Below are positions 60,749 through 64,000 of a DNA stretch of 64,000 bases, piece by piece. A program made the position numbers and the translations under genes. A model generated the notes under the pieces. It ran no database searches. It saw nothing but the letters and a program-made list of their open reading frames with translations, and was not told the DNA's origin. This stretch comes from Glandiceps talaboti (Eukaryota; Hemichordata; Enteropneusta; Spengelidae). The stretch is taken from positions 9,897,001-9,961,000 of the forward strand of contig NC_135556.1 in assembly GCF_964340395.1 (NCBI RefSeq), written 5' to 3'. Each line of letters begins with the position of its first letter. The first letter of the stretch is position 1.

Positions 60749-61890
60749 CTTGACGGCTTTAGGGAAAGAGGAAGATACCCGGATGTACAATGGCACGTTC
60801 AATTCGTTGCCGTTGATGACGCGCTTCAGAGGTACTATGACGTGCATACATCAATACAATAGTCAATACGCCAAGAAGAAATGTTTTCGGTATCTTTGTT
60901 TTCTTTCATCTTTCTTCTACATAGTTGCTGCTTTCATTTTTTAGAATTATTAGATTTTCTTTACGAAAACAAACATGGATTTAGCAATATACATATATTC
61001 AAGATATAATAAATTTGTACAGAACATTAAATTTTAGGGTGCAGTTTCTTCAACAAAATGTCCACTTGATATTTTTTCTAACATGTATGAAATAAGCGAT
61101 ACACGATATCTAAAGATAAGGCAAAATATGAAAAAAATAATATTTTATTAATATTTTTCATATCCATAATTTTTGCAAGTACATACCTAGATCTCATGCA
61201 TTTATAATTACTGGCACATGACTTGAGTAATTTCCAGATTCAGCAAGAATATATTAGGACTAAGATGTGTTCTGTTGATCAGTCCTATCAGGCTTCGAAA
61301 CCGTACATCATGGTACCTCAGACCACTCTATAGTTCCACGGTTCTCTGAAGTGGTACCTGATATAGCATGGTACGAATGTCTTATCATACAGACTTTAAC
61401 ATAATGAACCCTGGGGAAAAAAAACCGTATTTTATTACACTTCTCCGACCCCGCTTCCAATTGCAAGACATTCTGACTCTGGTAGCAAGACTTTCTTTAG
61501 GGAGAAATGAGGAGAATATATTCGTCCGATAACTGGGCGTGTAAGTGGGGTGGGGTGGGGTGGGGCTCGACTCCGACATCGCAAAGGGTATGTACACATA
61601 TCATTATACATATTAAGTTTTGATTTCCCTTTTTCGACTCATCATGTAACCTTCGACCATTGTTTTGTAAGCATTACGTAAAGATATCACACCCTCTTTG
61701 AGTGCACATAGAAGTTGACCCAATAATTTTGACAACGTATATTACGCAGATTCCAAGTTGCAAATTTTCAAAATTTTCCAACATTTCTGTTCCCCTTTCC
61801 CACACCTCACCAATCCCAAAAGAAAAAATGCCCAACCATCAGTAATTACTATTGAGTTGTGTTTCAGTAAATTTAAATCTAAAGTTGTCT
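60749..61890. other. Intergenic region between RPS3 and stathmin-like copy C
   Basis: Contains the RPS3 start region; the first ATG lies in CAAGATGGCGACC, a YY1-like context common around ribosomal gene starts. Nothing else recognised. The two genes are divergent here. Confidence 0.5.
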
Positions 61891-62279
61891 TAAACTTTTA
61901 TTTCATTATTCGAAATTGGTCCTTGCAGAAGTAGTACAGAATTATAGCTTTTACATTTATCTATAGAAATGTACGTAAACAGGAAGCTCCATGGCTTAGC
62001 AATAATTCGATCTTGAAACTCCAATATTCTAACGCGCACGCCAACAAAGGCACATTTCGAAACCCAACATTCCAACGCGTCAATCACCAATCACGGCACA
62101 TTTCGAATGCGTACAACAATGTACAGAAGGGTGATACGAATTTCCCATGTTCTATGTATGTCAACGCGTATTCTGTTTATCACTCCACGGACATCAGTAC
62201 ATCTGTACACACGTACCTATGTCTTTGTCCGGAGATCTTGTATGAGCGGGTAGATTCCTAGTTTGAATTCTACGCTATC

Positions 62280-63338
62280 ATGACTACTACGTCCATTTTC
62301 GTTAAAGGCAGTGATTCCAACGACGGAATTGAAGTCATCGACCTAGATCAGTCGGATGGAAAACCCACATCACAGCATCAAAATGTGAACAACTCTACCG
62401 CCCCACATCGTGCCAACAACAGGATTGGGTGGAGTGAACCGAAGGGAAAGAAAAAGAAGACAAAGAGAAAGAGAGAAGGGAAGAAAAATGTAAGGGTTCA
62501 AAGTGAACACTTACAGACATCTGGTCTGATGACGGAATCCAAGAAGGATGGTACTGCAGCCGAACCAAAGGATTTATCCGGTAAAAACAGGGATGTAGGC
62601 AACGTGCCTGTAGCAAATGGTTCTGTAGGTTGTTTCGGGTCGATTGCCCGAATGTTTTCCAGACTACGCCAACGAATTCAACTGAAACGTGGCCAAGTGG
62701 TACCAATTGGTGGTTTGACAACTTCTGACGCCCTGCGCTCTCCATTACCTATGTTTGGACCACGCAACCAGTCGCTATCATTTGATCCTTTTGTTACCAA
62801 GACTACCCGGGATGCTGGTGATAATGTTCAGCGGAGTGTGGGTAAGTCTGGTTGCCTATTTTTAAGACAACTCACGTCTTGGTAGAAGGTTTACTTTCAC
62901 AGGAAAATTAATAAATTCAACTGATCTACCGTTATATTACATGAATTCTATGATTAATATTATTACATGAGATGGATAGAGCCATGACACTCCTAGTGTA
63001 AGAGTAAATGGTTGTTTTAATTGTATTTAATTTATCCAGATGGATCAACCCAGAAAACCGCTGTCGAAGGTGAACGGAAAAACATCGCCTATAAAATTGA
63101 ATTTGATATCTCTAAGCCAGTCAGGTTGCCACCTCTGAAAATACGCCAGTCCAAGTCCGCAGCTCTACCACCCATAAACGTGTTTGAACTGGAGGCCAAG
63201 CTTAGAAGGGCAGAAGAGCGACGGATGGCAGTGGTTGCACAAAAGAAAGAAAAGGCTGCTTCTATGGGTCAACGTGTATCCATGGATATTACCAAACACA
63301 AGTCAGAAACAGCCACCTTGAAATCAAAGAAATTGTAA
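62280..63338 (+). CDS. Stathmin-domain-like protein, copy C
   Basis: Exons 62280-62841 and 63040-63338, phase-1 junction, 286 residues (one codon shorter in the GKN-DVG stretch). Start MTTTSIFVKG. It differs from A and B at several exon-1 positions (LDQSDG, RANNRIGW, KREGKKN) and one in exon 2 (PPLKIRQSK). Frame, splice sites and the FELEAKLRRAEERR helix are intact. AATAAA at 63864-63869. It lies head-to-head with RPS3, on the opposite strand to copies A and B. Confidence 0.75.
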
Positions 63339-63863
63339 ACATTGAAAAAGAAAAATGAGCTGTAGCAACAGAGGGAGCATACATTCTATATACTCTACAT
63401 TTTATGGGGGGGGGGGGTAAATTTAACCTTTCGATTTGAAGCAAAGTTATTGTCACCAGGCTAGGGCTAGCTACCTATTAAGGTTGTTGTGTTGTCGCCA
63501 TCATGGTTTCCTAAGGTTGTTGTGTTTTTGCCATGGTTACCTTTAAGGTTGTTGTGTTTTTTCCATGGTTACCTATGGTTGTTGTGTTTTCGCCAAGGTT
63601 ACCTTAGGTTGTTATGTTGTCGCCATCATGGTTACCTAACATAGGTTGTTATGCTGTTGTCCTGGTTATTTAAGATTGTTGTCATCATGATTGAAGCTTC
63701 AAGGTTGTTGTCATCGTGGGTATCGAAGGTTGTTTATCTGTATACCTGACTTCTCAACCATGAGAAGTGGGAACATTTGTAAAAAGCATACCAAATCAGT
63801 TGTCGTAGTATGTACTTATTATTTTCATTTGTACTTACACTATCACTCTATTCAAGGAAAAAG

Positions 63864-63869
63864 AATAAA
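63864..63869 (+). terminator. Polyadenylation signal AATAAA of stathmin-like copy C
   Basis: Exact AATAAA in AAAAGAATAAACTACTC, at the equivalent place to 30227-30232 and 52324-52329 in the other two copies. Confidence 0.7.
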
Positions 63870-64000
63870 CTACTCTGTTTGCTTCATGCTCTAACATTTG
63901 TGTCATTGTCTCTCATTTCTTGCTAATAACACTCTTATGAGACTCAACTTTGTCTATGACTATATGTTACACCCTCGTGGACACCAGACAGACAATCAAC

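Larger units (their letters stand above)
61891..64000 (+). repeat. Inverted third copy (C) of the stathmin-like gene segment
   Basis: Matches the reverse complement of about 30110-32190 in copy A, including 5' flank, intron, minisatellite 3' UTR and 3' flank, and runs off the window end. It shares with copy A the doubled CGAAATGTGCC block and the GTCCACGAGGGTGTAACATA-type 3' flank, both different in copy B. Confidence 0.85.

Overview
This is a eukaryotic, AT-rich (roughly one third GC by eye) animal nuclear window: split genes with GT-AG introns, AATAAA signals, a Pol III tRNA gene, microsatellites and several transposon classes. A clan-2 P450, a GH31 maltase-type relic, RPS3, a TMEM272-like gene, Rex1-type LINEs and a Ngaro-type element fit a marine invertebrate, perhaps a deuterostome; the species cannot be fixed from the sequence.

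Layout. 0.2-3.8 kb: a possible terminal exon of an unknown minus-strand gene, an interspersed repeat and a broken Rex1-like LINE. 3.8-28.6 kb: exons of a plus-strand GH31 alpha-glucosidase gene lie in the right protein order, but the catalytic middle was not found. Between them sit a 3.9 kb element with 600-bp inverted arms (4136-8017), a two-exon SnoaL/DUF4440-type gene (minus, 8347-17983) whose 9.2-kb intron holds a 4.2-kb foldback element (12324-16504), a tRNA-Asn(GTT) gene, a MITE, and a nine-exon CYP2-type P450 gene (minus, 21040-26766) with a 2-bp frame disruption in exon 7.

30-64 kb: a gene cluster made by segmental duplication. A two-exon gene for a protein with a stathmin-like C-terminal region occurs three times (A, minus, 30763-31828; B, minus, 52856-53917; C, plus, 62280-63338), all with open frames. 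RPS3 is complete at 57444-60748 (five exons, minus); the A copy keeps only exon 5 and the end of exon 4 (42870-43570). A TMEM272-like gene (plus, 47323-48489, 5' exon not found) lies between copies A and B.

Copy A carries a 7.45-kb TIR DNA transposon (32584-40035) with a 7-bp target duplication; copy B keeps the empty site (54632-54638). Inside it lies a young Ngaro-type tyrosine-recombinase retroelement (32794-38023), which itself holds a 5'-truncated LINE (34879-35506) with a 9-bp duplication. So the order of events can be read: segmental duplication, TIR transposon, Ngaro, LINE.

The most unusual feature is a recurring design: inverted-repeat elements whose arms are built from short tandem monomers. 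The clearest case is 12324-16504: 31-bp monomers beginning GAATGACA form 155-bp pentamers, these form a ~0.9-kb duplicated block, and everything is arranged as two opposed arms bounded by a 9-bp target duplication. The 4136-8017 element (arms with a degenerate ~21-bp period, 6-bp duplication) and the 38235-38930 locus (arms of 16-17-bp units) share the design.
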